This document shows, one piece after another, positions 51,089 to 59,063 of a stretch of DNA of 64,000 nt. The notes below the pieces were generated by a model. The model worked only from the letters and a program-made list of their open reading frames with translations. It had not been told where the DNA came from and searched no databases. Positions within the stretch are counted from its first letter, which is position 1. Each line of letters opens with the position of its first letter. Made by a program: the position numbers and the translations under genes. The stretch covers positions 1-64,000 of the forward strand of contig DAINQU010000002.1 in assembly GCA_036742455.1 (NCBI GenBank), read 5' to 3'. The stretch comes from CAIKZZ01 sp036742455. GTDB taxonomy: Bacteria > Pseudomonadota > Gammaproteobacteria > Steroidobacterales > Steroidobacteraceae.

Positions 51089-51364
51089 ATGCAGAAGACC
51101 ACTCGTACTGTTGCTGCCCTGTCCAGCCTGCTCGTTGCCGGCGTGACGCTCGCGTCGGTTGCCCAGGCCGCTGATGCGCCTGCCGCTGCTGCTGCGGCGA
51201 CCGAGAAGTGCTACGGCGTTGCCAAGGCCGGCAAGAACGATTGCGCCTCGGCAGGCCACGCCTGCGCCGGCCAGTCGAAGGCCGCGTCGGGCAAGGAATG
51301 GGTCAAGGTGCCGGTCGGCACCTGTGAGCGCCTGGTCGGCGGCAGCCTGACCGCGGCGAAGTAA
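51089..51364 (+). CDS. DUF2282 family bufferin-type RiPP precursor (BufA)
   Basis: 91 residues with a Sec signal peptide (cut predicted after ASVAQA, residue ~27), an Ala-rich spacer and a core holding four Cys: C41 (EKCYGVAKAGK), C52 (NDCASAGH), C59 (HACAGQSK) and C79 (GTCERLVGG). This KCYGVAKAGKNDC pattern is the hallmark of DUF2282 precursors (BufA1), in which MNIO enzymes convert Cys residues to thiooxazole-type heterocycles that sequester copper. GTGAGGAG ribosome site. Followed by the MNIO and BufC genes. Confidence 0.9.
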   Translation: MQKTTRTVAALSSLLVAGVTLASVAQAADAPAAAAAATEKCYGVAKAGKNDCASAGHACAGQSKAASGKEWVKVPVGTCERLVGGSLTAAK

Positions 51365-51407
51365 GGCCTTGCGCGGACCGTCCGCGCAGCCTGACCGCCC
51401 GCAGGCG

Positions 51408-52241
51408 ATGCCGGTCACGACCGGCATCGGCCTGCGGGCTGTTCATCACGATGCGCTGTGGGAGGCTCGCCCGCCGGTCGGCTGGCTCGAAGCGCACAGC
51501 GAAAATTACTTTCCGCTCGGAGGCGCGCAGCCTGCGGCACTTGAGCGCTTGCGATCGATCTATCCGATCGCCTTCCACGGCGTCGGCCTCTCGCTCGGCG
51601 CCACCGACCCGCTCTCTGAGACGCACCTCGCGCACCTCGAGCGGATCGTGCAGCGCTTTGAGCCGTCGATCGTCTCGGAGCACCTCTCGTTCGGCTCCTA
51701 CGCCGGCACCCATTACAACGACTTGCTGCCGTTGCCGTACACCGAGGAGTGCATTGCGCACCTGGTGGCGCGCATCGGTGCCGTGCAAGATCGACTGCGG
51801 CGGCGCATCCTCGTCGAGAACGCGTCGTGCTACTTGCGCTACCGCGCCGACGAGATGAGCGAAGCCGAGTTCGTCCGCGAGATCGCCCGCCGTGCCGGCT
51901 GCGGCATCTTGCTCGACATCAACAATATCTACGTCAATGCCCGCAACCACGGGCTCGACGCGCAGGCGTACTTGCAGGCCTTGCCGGTCGACGCCGTCGG
52001 CGAGATGCACCTGGCGGGCCACACCGTGAACACGGACGCCGGCCGCGAGATCCTCATCGACACGCACATCGGCCCGCCCTGCGCCGAGGTGCTGGCCCTG
52101 TACGTCATCGCCTGCGCGCGCTTTCCGGGCGTGCCCACCTTGTTCGAATGGGACACCGATGTCCCCGCGTTGGGCGAACTGGTCGCGGTGGCGGCGCGCA
52201 TTGATCGCGTCCGCACGCAACACGATGCCCACGCTCGCTGA
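51408..52241 (+). CDS. MNIO (DUF692) multinuclear iron oxidase, BufB-type
   Basis: 277 residues from ATG 51408, fitting the family start (GIGLRAVHHDALW); an upstream TTG at 51369 with TAAGG in front is an alternative and would lie just after the precursor stop. TIM-barrel metal ligands are seen in AHSENYF, FHGVGLSLG, SEHLSFG, LLDINNIYVNARNHG, GEMHLAGH and LFEWDTD. These enzymes use two or three irons and O2 to modify Cys residues of the precursor. It overlaps BufC by 17 nt. Confidence 0.93.
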   Translation: MPVTTGIGLRAVHHDALWEARPPVGWLEAHSENYFPLGGAQPAALERLRSIYPIAFHGVGLSLGATDPLSETHLAHLERIVQRFEPSIVSEHLSFGSYAGTHYNDLLPLPYTEECIAHLVARIGAVQDRLRRRILVENASCYLRYRADEMSEAEFVREIARRAGCGILLDINNIYVNARNHGLDAQAYLQALPVDAVGEMHLAGHTVNTDAGREILIDTHIGPPCAEVLALYVIACARFPGVPTLFEWDTDVPALGELVAVAARIDRVRTQHDAHAR

Positions 52242-53001
52242 GTTGCAGGCCGCCTTCGCGCGAGCGCTCGACGGCGATACCGCCGGCGCGGCCGCTTGGG
52301 TCGAGGAGGGGGCGTTCACGGCCGAGGAGCGGCTCGCCGTCTATCGGCACAACACCGAGGCGGGGCTCTTGTCGCTGCTGTCGGCGGCGTACCCCGCCGT
52401 CGAGCGCTTGGTGGGCAGCGAGTACCTCGCCGGTCTCGTGGCGGACTATCGCGCCGCCCACCCGTCGACGAGCGGCAACCTGCACGAGGCGGGCGTGGCG
52501 TTCCCGGGCTTTCTCTCGGCTCGATTGGGCGACTCGCCCTATGCGTTTGTGGCCGACGTGGCGCAGCTCGAGTGGGCCTACCAAGAGGTGTTGGTGGCCC
52601 CGGATGCGGCGGTGTTCGACGTGCAGGGCTTCGCGGCCTTGCCCGTGGAGGCGCACGACCGGCTGGTCTTCACGCTCGCGCCGTCCGTCCGCCGGGTCGC
52701 CTCCAGCGCGCCGATCGAGGCCCTCTGGGAAGCCCATCGGGAAGACGTCGCGCCGGAGGTGCTCGAGGCGCTCGATCTCAACGCGGGCGGGGATTGTCTG
52801 GTGTTGTATCGCGTCGGCGCCGAAGCGCGTATCCGCCACCTCGATCCGGCGAGCGATGCCTTTGTGCAGGCCTTGCAGGCCGGCCAGCCGCTCGAGGCTG
52901 TCGTCGCGGCCCTCGCGGCCGTGGATCCCGAGCGGGATCCGACGGCGTTACTGTTTGAGTTTATCCAGAACGGCGTGATCGACGGCTTCCGTGCCGAGTG
53001 A
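52225..53001 (+). CDS. BufC/HvfC-type DUF2063 DNA-binding-fold partner protein
   Basis: 258 residues from ATG 52225. The N-terminal DUF2063 domain (LAELQAAFARAL, RLAVYRHNTEAGLLSLLSAAYPAVERLVG) is followed by a domain resembling RiPP recognition elements. In bufferin systems BufC brings the precursor to the MNIO enzyme. The stop codon TGA is the first arm base set of a 12-bp hairpin shared with the convergent aminopeptidase gene. Confidence 0.9.
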   Translation: MPTLAELQAAFARALDGDTAGAAAWVEEGAFTAEERLAVYRHNTEAGLLSLLSAAYPAVERLVGSEYLAGLVADYRAAHPSTSGNLHEAGVAFPGFLSARLGDSPYAFVADVAQLEWAYQEVLVAPDAAVFDVQGFAALPVEAHDRLVFTLAPSVRRVASSAPIEALWEAHREDVAPEVLEALDLNAGGDCLVLYRVGAEARIRHLDPASDAFVQALQAGQPLEAVVAALAAVDPERDPTALLFEFIQNGVIDGFRAE

Positions 53002-53025
53002 CCCGGCGGCGATGCCGCCGGGTCA
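52999..53025. terminator. Hairpin shared by convergent bufC and aminopeptidase genes
   Basis: Perfect 12-bp stem TGACCCGGCGGC / GCCGCCGGGTCA with loop GAT. The left arm begins with the bufC stop codon; the aminopeptidase ends at 53032 on the other strand. Confidence 0.6.
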
Positions 53026-53031
53026 TCGTCC

Positions 53032-55653
53032 TCACGGGTGCGCGGCGATCCACGCGTCCAACGCCGGCAGCATCTGCGCGCGCGTCGCCAGACGGATTTC
53101 CAACGCCAACGCGGACTGATCCGCATCGCGATGCTCGCGACCCTTGAGTTCGGTCTCGGCAAAGTGGCGGATCTGCGCAGGCATCGTCGGGTCGACCGAG
53201 CGGCTCGGCAACGCCGGCACGTAGCGGCTCCACGCCGGTGCATCGACGCGATCGCGCACGGCATCCAAATGCGCCAGCGCGAAGGCCATCGCCTGATCGG
53301 GGTGATGGGCCGCGACGGCACGGATCAACTGCGGCGCCGTCGTCTTCGGCGGTTCGTCGGTGAGCGCAATCTGCATCGCGCGTTCGGCCAGCGCCGGATC
53401 TTTGACCGAGCCGAGCGTGGCAAAGAGGTGCGAGCGCATCGCCGGCGAGTGCTCGGCCAACGCCGCTTGATGCATCGCCTCGAAGGTCGCGGCATCGGCG
53501 TTGAGCGCGACCATGTAGTCGATCATCCGCTGCATCGACGCCGGCACCAAGCTCGGATCCTTCGCTGCACCGTCGTAACGACGACGGGCCTCGGCGAGCG
53601 TGGCGGGATCGCCCATTTCGGCGAGCGCGCCCAACAGGTCGGAGCGCAGTTCCGCGGTCTGCAAGCTCTCCGTTGCGGAGGGCGACCAGCCGAGGCGTGC
53701 CGCCACCGGTGCGAGCCAGGCGCGCGCCTTGGCGCGGTAGGCCGCGCGACCCGGATCGGAGTCGGCGTAGAGGCCGTCCAAGGTTTCGAGGGCGGACAGC
53801 GTGCCGCGCCACAACGGGGCCGGTGCGTCCGCCGGGGTCGCCGCGACCAGCCGCAGCACGTCCGAGACCGGGGCCATCCCGGCGCGCGCGAGCGCCAGCC
53901 GATCGGCCATCAGCACCAAGCGATCACTGACACTCAGGCGGTTGACCTCGCCGAGCACCGCGTCAAAGCTCGCGCTGTCGTAGTCGACCCGGTAGTAGCC
54001 GGCCGCCCCGACGTTGACGAGCACGCCGGCGCAACCGGGCACAGTCACGGTCGTGCTGGCGTCGTTGAGCACCACGCGCTCCGTGGTGCCACCGATCGCC
54101 GCGAGCGTGACCGGAATCGGCCAGTGGCCTTTGGGGCGCGTGTTCGGGCCGACCCGGAACTCGTCCTGGGTGAGGGTCACCCGACTCGTGCCGTCGGCGG
54201 CGCAGGCGCGGCTGACGTGGACGAGCGGCACGCCCGGCGCGTTGACGAACGCGCGGGCGATGTCGCCGATCGGGTTCGGCGACACCGCGTCGACGGCCGC
54301 CCAGAGGTCGTCGGAGGTGGTGTTGCCGTAGGCGTGCTCGGTGATGTACTTGCGGATACCGGCCTGCCAGACGTCGGGGCCGACGTAGGTCTCAAGCATC
54401 CGCAGAACCGCGTTGCCCTTCTGGTAGGTGATCGAGTCGAAGGCTTCATCCACGTCGCGCGCCGTGGCGAGGTGCTGCACGACCGGGTGCGTGGTCGCGC
54501 GGGCGTCGACCGCCATCGCCGACTCGCGGCCGTTGACGGCATTGCCGACGGTTTCCCACTCCGGGTGCAAGCGTTCGGTGGCGCGGCCTTCCATCCACGA
54601 GGCGAAGCCTTCGTTCAGCCACAGATCGTCCCACCAGCGCATCGTGACCAAATCACCGAACCACTGGTGCGCGATCTCGTGCGCGGCCACTTCAAAAATC
54701 GCTTCGCGATCGCCCATGGTGGCGAGCTTCGGGTCCACGAGCAGCACCTGTTCGAAGGTGAAGATCGCGCCCCAGTTCTCCATCGCGCCGAAGAACTGGC
54801 TCTGGCCGGGTGCGGCGATGTTGTCGAGTTTGGGCAGCGGGAAGCGGGTGCCGAACCAATGCTCGTAGTCGTTCAGCACTTCGCGCGACGAGTCGAGGGC
54901 GAACTGGGCTTCGCCGAGCGCGCCGCGGCGCGTCACGACGCCCGCCTCAAAATGACCGTCACCGACGGGAGCGTGGGCACGCTCGAAATCGCCCACACCG
55001 AGGAAGAGCAAGTAGCTCGACATCGGCGGCGTGGCCGGGAAGTGCCAGCGGACCTTGCCATTCGGCGCGTCCTCGGTGCGCGCGACCGGCAGGTTCGAGA
55101 CGACGGTGCGGCCCTTCGGCACGATCGCATCCACCGTAAACGGTGCGCGGAACGCCGGCTCGTCAAAGGACGGCAGCAGGCGCCGCGCGTCGTGACTTTC
55201 GAACTGGGTGTAGAGGGCCCGCTCGGTGCTGCCGCTCTCCGTGGGGTAGTCGAGCGCGAAGAAACCGGCCGCCTGCGTGCCGATCGGACCGGAGTAGACG
55301 ATGTCCAAGCGATGCCGGCCGACGCCGATCGGGTGGGCGGCGGTGAAGGTCACCGTCTCGTGCTCGGCATCGACGGCGCTCGTGAGGCGCGCGGCGGCAC
55401 CGCGGCCGTCCAGGTGCGCCGAGTCGATCGTCAGGCCATTGGCGTTCAGTGTTAGCGAGCGGGTGCTGGCCGTCACGTCAACCTCGATGGTGACGTGCCC
55501 GGCAAAGCGCAGGGCCGGCGCGTCGGGGGTGATTTCGAGGGTGTAACTGAGCGGGCGCGCGTTGCGCGGCAGCTCCGTGGTCGTCAACGACGGCGCCGCG
55601 GCGGCCGACAGGCTGACGCACGCGGCCAGCAAACTCCAATTCATCCAACGCAT
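53032..55653 (-). CDS. M1 family zinc aminopeptidase with signal peptide
   Basis: 873 residues from ATG 55653 (TGAGG six nt upstream); a GTG four codons earlier is possible. Signal peptide MRWMNWSLLAACVSLSAAAA. GAMEN motif (FFGAMENWGAIF) and zinc site HEIAH (325-329) with Glu348 (WLNEGF). Tyrosine/ERAP1-like C-terminal domain (DVQFVV-like region absent; PLSDV...DAPAPLWRG). Exported aminopeptidase degrading peptides. Its regulation is not visible. Family assignment is firm. Confidence 0.95.
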   Translation of the reverse strand: MRWMNWSLLAACVSLSAAAAPSLTTTELPRNARPLSYTLEITPDAPALRFAGHVTIEVDVTASTRSLTLNANGLTIDSAHLDGRGAAARLTSAVDAEHETVTFTAAHPIGVGRHRLDIVYSGPIGTQAAGFFALDYPTESGSTERALYTQFESHDARRLLPSFDEPAFRAPFTVDAIVPKGRTVVSNLPVARTEDAPNGKVRWHFPATPPMSSYLLFLGVGDFERAHAPVGDGHFEAGVVTRRGALGEAQFALDSSREVLNDYEHWFGTRFPLPKLDNIAAPGQSQFFGAMENWGAIFTFEQVLLVDPKLATMGDREAIFEVAAHEIAHQWFGDLVTMRWWDDLWLNEGFASWMEGRATERLHPEWETVGNAVNGRESAMAVDARATTHPVVQHLATARDVDEAFDSITYQKGNAVLRMLETYVGPDVWQAGIRKYITEHAYGNTTSDDLWAAVDAVSPNPIGDIARAFVNAPGVPLVHVSRACAADGTSRVTLTQDEFRVGPNTRPKGHWPIPVTLAAIGGTTERVVLNDASTTVTVPGCAGVLVNVGAAGYYRVDYDSASFDAVLGEVNRLSVSDRLVLMADRLALARAGMAPVSDVLRLVAATPADAPAPLWRGTLSALETLDGLYADSDPGRAAYRAKARAWLAPVAARLGWSPSATESLQTAELRSDLLGALAEMGDPATLAEARRRYDGAAKDPSLVPASMQRMIDYMVALNADAATFEAMHQAALAEHSPAMRSHLFATLGSVKDPALAERAMQIALTDEPPKTTAPQLIRAVAAHHPDQAMAFALAHLDAVRDRVDAPAWSRYVPALPSRSVDPTMPAQIRHFAETELKGREHRDADQSALALEIRLATRAQMLPALDAWIAAHP

Positions 55654-55996
55654 GAAATACCTCACTGCATGACAGCCGACAGGGCACCGAGAGCGTATCG
55701 CGCCGGCGGCTCCAAAGGGACACGGGGAGAGTAAAAATCAGGGGCGTCGCGTCGGAAGACCAGAAGGTCCATGGACACAGGGGGGAGGGGGGAAGATCCA
55801 AGCCGACATCGTGCGACGCCCCTGTGGAGAGGATTAGAACAGGTTTATTTGAGAAATACAACTTTCGTACAGCATTTATCTCTCAATGTAACGCCTGTAC
55901 CTGTGCGAATGCTCAAAACCGGCTGTGCAAGACCTGTATTTCACGGTTCTGTACAGCGCTTGTCACGCTTTGGTCATGCGCCGGCTGGCGCCCGGA
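55654..55996. other. Intergenic region, aminopeptidase start to exporter permease end
   Basis: About 340 nt without a credible gene. Contains three copies of the hexamer pair CTGTAC/GTACAG (55867, 55895, 55949), including CTGTACAG at 55949. No LexA or CueR site could be established from this alone. Confidence 0.4.
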
Positions 55997-57118
55997 TCAA
56001 TCCAGCGTCCGTCGGTAGGTGCGCAAACCGATGCCGAGCACGACCGCGGTGAACAGCAGAATGGGCCAAATGTGTGGCCACAGCGCGGTTGCACCGATCC
56101 CTTTGAGCAGGATGCCGCGCACCAATGCGAGAAAGTGGGTGAGCGGCAGGACGTTGCCGACCCACTGCGCCCAGGTCGGCATCCCTCGAAACGGGAACAT
56201 GAACCCCGACAACAGGATCGACGGCAGGAAGTAGAAGAAGGTCATCTGCATGGCCTGCAGCTGATTACGGGCGAGCGAGCTGAACGTCATGCCGAGCGTG
56301 AGAGTCGCGGCGATGAAGATCAGGACGACGCCGTACAGCAGGGCAAGGCTCCCGATCAGCGGGACGTTGAACACGTAACGCGCGGCCAGGAGGATCAGCG
56401 TCACTTGCACGAAACCGATGCCGATGTACGGCGCAATCTTGCCCGTCATCACCTCGAGCGGTGTCGCCGGGGTCGCGAGCAAGTTTTCAAAGGTCCCGCG
56501 CTCACGCTCGCGCGTCATGGCGAGCCCCGTCATCAGCACCATCGTCATCGTGAGGATCACGCCGAGCAGACCCGGCACGATGTTGTACGCCGAGACCACC
56601 TCCGGATTGAAATGCCGGAGCACGCGCACGTCGATCGGCGGACCGTCACCGGCGGGGGTCGCAGCCGGCAGATCGCGCAGTATTTCGTGCGTGTCGAGCC
56701 CGTTGAGCACCGCGAGGGCGCTGCCGACGGCCATCGGATCGGTGGCGTCCGCTTCGACCAACACCGTCGGACGTCGACCGCGCACGAGGTCGCGATGAAA
56801 GCCCGCGGGAAAGGTCACCACGAACTGCACGTCACCGAGATCGAGTAAGCGCGCTGCCTCGCGCTCGTCCACGCTGCCCTCGATATCGAAATAGGTCGAG
56901 GCGCGCATCGCTTCGACAAACGCGCGCGCCGCGGGACCGGGATCGGCCATGACGACCACGGTGGGCAGGTGCTTCGGCTCGGAATTGATGGCGAAGCCGA
57001 ATAAGAACAGCTGCGCGAGCGGAATGCCGATGATCATCCCGAAGGTCAGTCGGTCGCGACGCAGCTGCGTCAACTCCTTCGAAGCGATCCCCAAAAATCG
57101 GCCCCACGAAAAACTCAC
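55997..57118 (-). CDS. ABC-2 type exporter permease (YbhS/YhiH-like)
   Basis: 373 residues from GTG 57118, which overlaps the stop of the ATPase gene. One helix near the N-terminus (MIIGIPLAQLFLFGFAI), a long periplasmic loop (SEPKHLPTVVVMADPGPAAR...), then five helices near the C-terminus, with the ABC-2 signature LATPATPLEVMTGKIAPY. Works with the ATPase and HlyD adaptor to export a substrate; only one permease gene is present, so it would be a homodimer. Confidence 0.9.
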   Translation of the reverse strand: MSFSWGRFLGIASKELTQLRRDRLTFGMIIGIPLAQLFLFGFAINSEPKHLPTVVVMADPGPAARAFVEAMRASTYFDIEGSVDEREAARLLDLGDVQFVVTFPAGFHRDLVRGRRPTVLVEADATDPMAVGSALAVLNGLDTHEILRDLPAATPAGDGPPIDVRVLRHFNPEVVSAYNIVPGLLGVILTMTMVLMTGLAMTRERERGTFENLLATPATPLEVMTGKIAPYIGIGFVQVTLILLAARYVFNVPLIGSLALLYGVVLIFIAATLTLGMTFSSLARNQLQAMQMTFFYFLPSILLSGFMFPFRGMPTWAQWVGNVLPLTHFLALVRGILLKGIGATALWPHIWPILLFTAVVLGIGLRTYRRTLD

Positions 57119-58044
57119 GACGCGTCTCGGTGGGTCGAGCGTTGCATCAGGTGGATGAACGCGTCTTCGAGCGACGGCGCGATCGGCGCGGCGATCAGAC
57201 CCAAGCGCGCGGCGGTCAACGGCACGCTCTGCGCGAGCAACGGCGCATCGGTGCCGGTCACGTGCAACGTGGTGCCAAAACTCGCCAGTCCGCTCACCCC
57301 GGGGGTGTGGGTGAGCGCCTCGCGCGCGACCGCGCCGGCGCCGTCGATCGTCCAGGTGGCGATGCCGGCCGCCGCGACGATGTCCGCGGCCGTGCCTTTG
57401 GCGAGCAGGTGGCCGTAGGCGAGATAGGCGAGTCGGTGGCAGCGCTCGGCCTCGTCCATGTAGTGCGTCGAGACGAGGATCGTGACGCCGTCGGCCGAGA
57501 GGCGGTGCAGCTCCTCCCAAAACTCGCGCCGTGCCGTCGGATCGACACCGGCGGTGGGCTCGTCGAGCAGCAAGAGACGCGGGCGATGCAGCAGACAGCC
57601 GGCGAGGGCGAGGCGCTGTTTCCAGCCACCGGACAGCGTATCGGCCAACTGATCGGCGCGATCGGCCAAACCGTAGCGCGTGAGCGTCTGGGCCACGGCC
57701 GCACGACGCCCGGCCACGCCGTACATCCGGCCGATAAAATCCAAGTTCTCGCGCACGGTGAGGTCGTCCCACAGCGAGAATCGCTGCGTCATGTAACCCA
57801 CCGTGCGCTTGATCGCGTCCGACTCGCGGCGCACGTCGTAGCCGAGGCACGTGCCTTCGCCGGCATCCGGCGTGAGCAGCCCGCAGAGCATGCGGATGAA
57901 GGTGGTCTTGCCACTGCCGTTCGGCCCCAAGAACCCATAAATCTCCCCGGCCAAGACCGACAGGTCCACCGCATCGACGACGGTCTTGTGGCCGAAGCGT
58001 TTGCTCAGTCCGGTCACCGCAATGGCGGCGGGCCCATCGATCAT
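57115..58044 (-). CDS. ABC transporter ATP-binding protein (YbhF-like)
   Basis: 309 residues from ATG 58044 (ATGA overlap with the adaptor gene). Walker A GPNGSGKTTF, Q-loop YMTQRFSLWDDL, signature LSGGWKQRLALA, Walker B LLLLDEPTAGVD and H-loop VSTHYMDEAE. The C-terminal extension (LMQRSTHRDAS) is usual for ABC-2 exporters. Operon order is HlyD adaptor, ATPase, permease. Confidence 0.94.
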   Translation of the reverse strand: MIDGPAAIAVTGLSKRFGHKTVVDAVDLSVLAGEIYGFLGPNGSGKTTFIRMLCGLLTPDAGEGTCLGYDVRRESDAIKRTVGYMTQRFSLWDDLTVRENLDFIGRMYGVAGRRAAVAQTLTRYGLADRADQLADTLSGGWKQRLALAGCLLHRPRLLLLDEPTAGVDPTARREFWEELHRLSADGVTILVSTHYMDEAERCHRLAYLAYGHLLAKGTAADIVAAAGIATWTIDGAGAVAREALTHTPGVSGLASFGTTLHVTGTDAPLLAQSVPLTAARLGLIAAPIAPSLEDAFIHLMQRSTHRDAS

Positions 58045-58994
58045 GGGGTCAGGGACACGTCGAGCGGCAACCCGGGGCGCAGGGCATCGGCCTGCGTCGG
58101 CAGCGGCGCCGCTTCCACTCGGAAGACGAGGCGCGTGCGCGTGTCGCGACTGTAGATGACCGGCGGGGTGTACTCCGCCGTGGCCGCGATGTAGTCCACG
58201 GTCGCGGCGACCGGCTTTGCGCAGCCGTCGCAGCGGGCCCAGACGCGCGTGCCGGGCACGAGCGTGGCGACGGCGGTTTCGGGCACAAAAAAGCGTATAC
58301 GACGGCGCCCATCGGGCAGCAGGCTGGCCACCGGTGCGCCGGCCGGGACCCACTCCCCGGGGCGGTAATAGACGTCGGCCACCTCACCGGCCGCCGGGGC
58401 CAGCACGCGCTTGCGATCCACCGCCCAATGCTTCTCGGCGGCATCGGCTTCGGCGGCGGCGAGATCGGAGCGTGCGCCGTCGACTTCGGCGGTGCGGCCG
58501 AGGCTCTCCTCGGCCATCGACAAGGTCGCTTGGGCGGCGGCGAGGCTCGCGCGTGCCGCGTCGCGGCGACTGCGCGCCTCGTCCAGTGCCTCGACGGCGA
58601 CGAGGTGGCGCGCGGCCAAGGTTTCGTTGCGGTGGAACTCGGCGTCGGCCAAGACGGCAGAGGCGTCGGCGGCGCGGACGTTCGCCTCGAGCGCCGCGAT
58701 CTCGGAGCGCCGATGCGGCGTCGCCAGGTTGTGCAAATGTTGGTGTGCCGAGGCGACGCGGGCATCGGCACCGGCCGCGGCTTCGACGTCCGGATCACTC
58801 GCCAGCGTAAAGGCGAGTTCACCGGGGGCGAGACGATGGCCGCGATCGGCGTCGAGACTCGCCAAATACCCGGCGGCCGGGGCCGCGAGCGACAGGTAGT
58901 CGCCCTCCGCATAGCCCTGCCACGACGTCTCGGTGGTCGGGTGGCACGCAGCGAGCGCGACAGAGCAGGCGAGCAATAACGTCAAACGGCGCAT
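58041..58994 (-). CDS. HlyD/RND-type periplasmic adaptor (YbhG-like lipoprotein)
   Basis: 317 residues. Lipoprotein signal with LAAC cysteine at residue 16 (LLACSVALAACHP). Coiled-coil hairpin (EANVRAADASAVLADAEFHRNETLAA) and barrel-sandwich halves (LSLAAPAAGYLASLDADRG, VLAPAAGEVADVYYRPGEW). A WARCDGCAKP motif carries a CxxC. It links the ABC exporter to an outer-membrane channel encoded elsewhere. Begins 70 nt after the TonB receptor stop, so it may belong to the NikR-led operon. Confidence 0.9.
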   Translation of the reverse strand: MRRLTLLLACSVALAACHPTTETSWQGYAEGDYLSLAAPAAGYLASLDADRGHRLAPGELAFTLASDPDVEAAAGADARVASAHQHLHNLATPHRRSEIAALEANVRAADASAVLADAEFHRNETLAARHLVAVEALDEARSRRDAARASLAAAQATLSMAEESLGRTAEVDGARSDLAAAEADAAEKHWAVDRKRVLAPAAGEVADVYYRPGEWVPAGAPVASLLPDGRRRIRFFVPETAVATLVPGTRVWARCDGCAKPVAATVDYIAATAEYTPPVIYSRDTRTRLVFRVEAAPLPTQADALRPGLPLDVSLTP

Positions 58995-59063
58995 AGGGGT
59001 ACCCTCGCGGCTATCGTAGCAACTCGCCCGACGCGCGGTAGCCCCCCGCTGCGCAAAGAGGCT

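Noticed and set aside
53038..55455. 805-residue plus-strand frame opposite the M1 aminopeptidase
   Set aside because: Antisense shadow; the minus strand has GAMEN and HEIAH motifs and a signal peptide.
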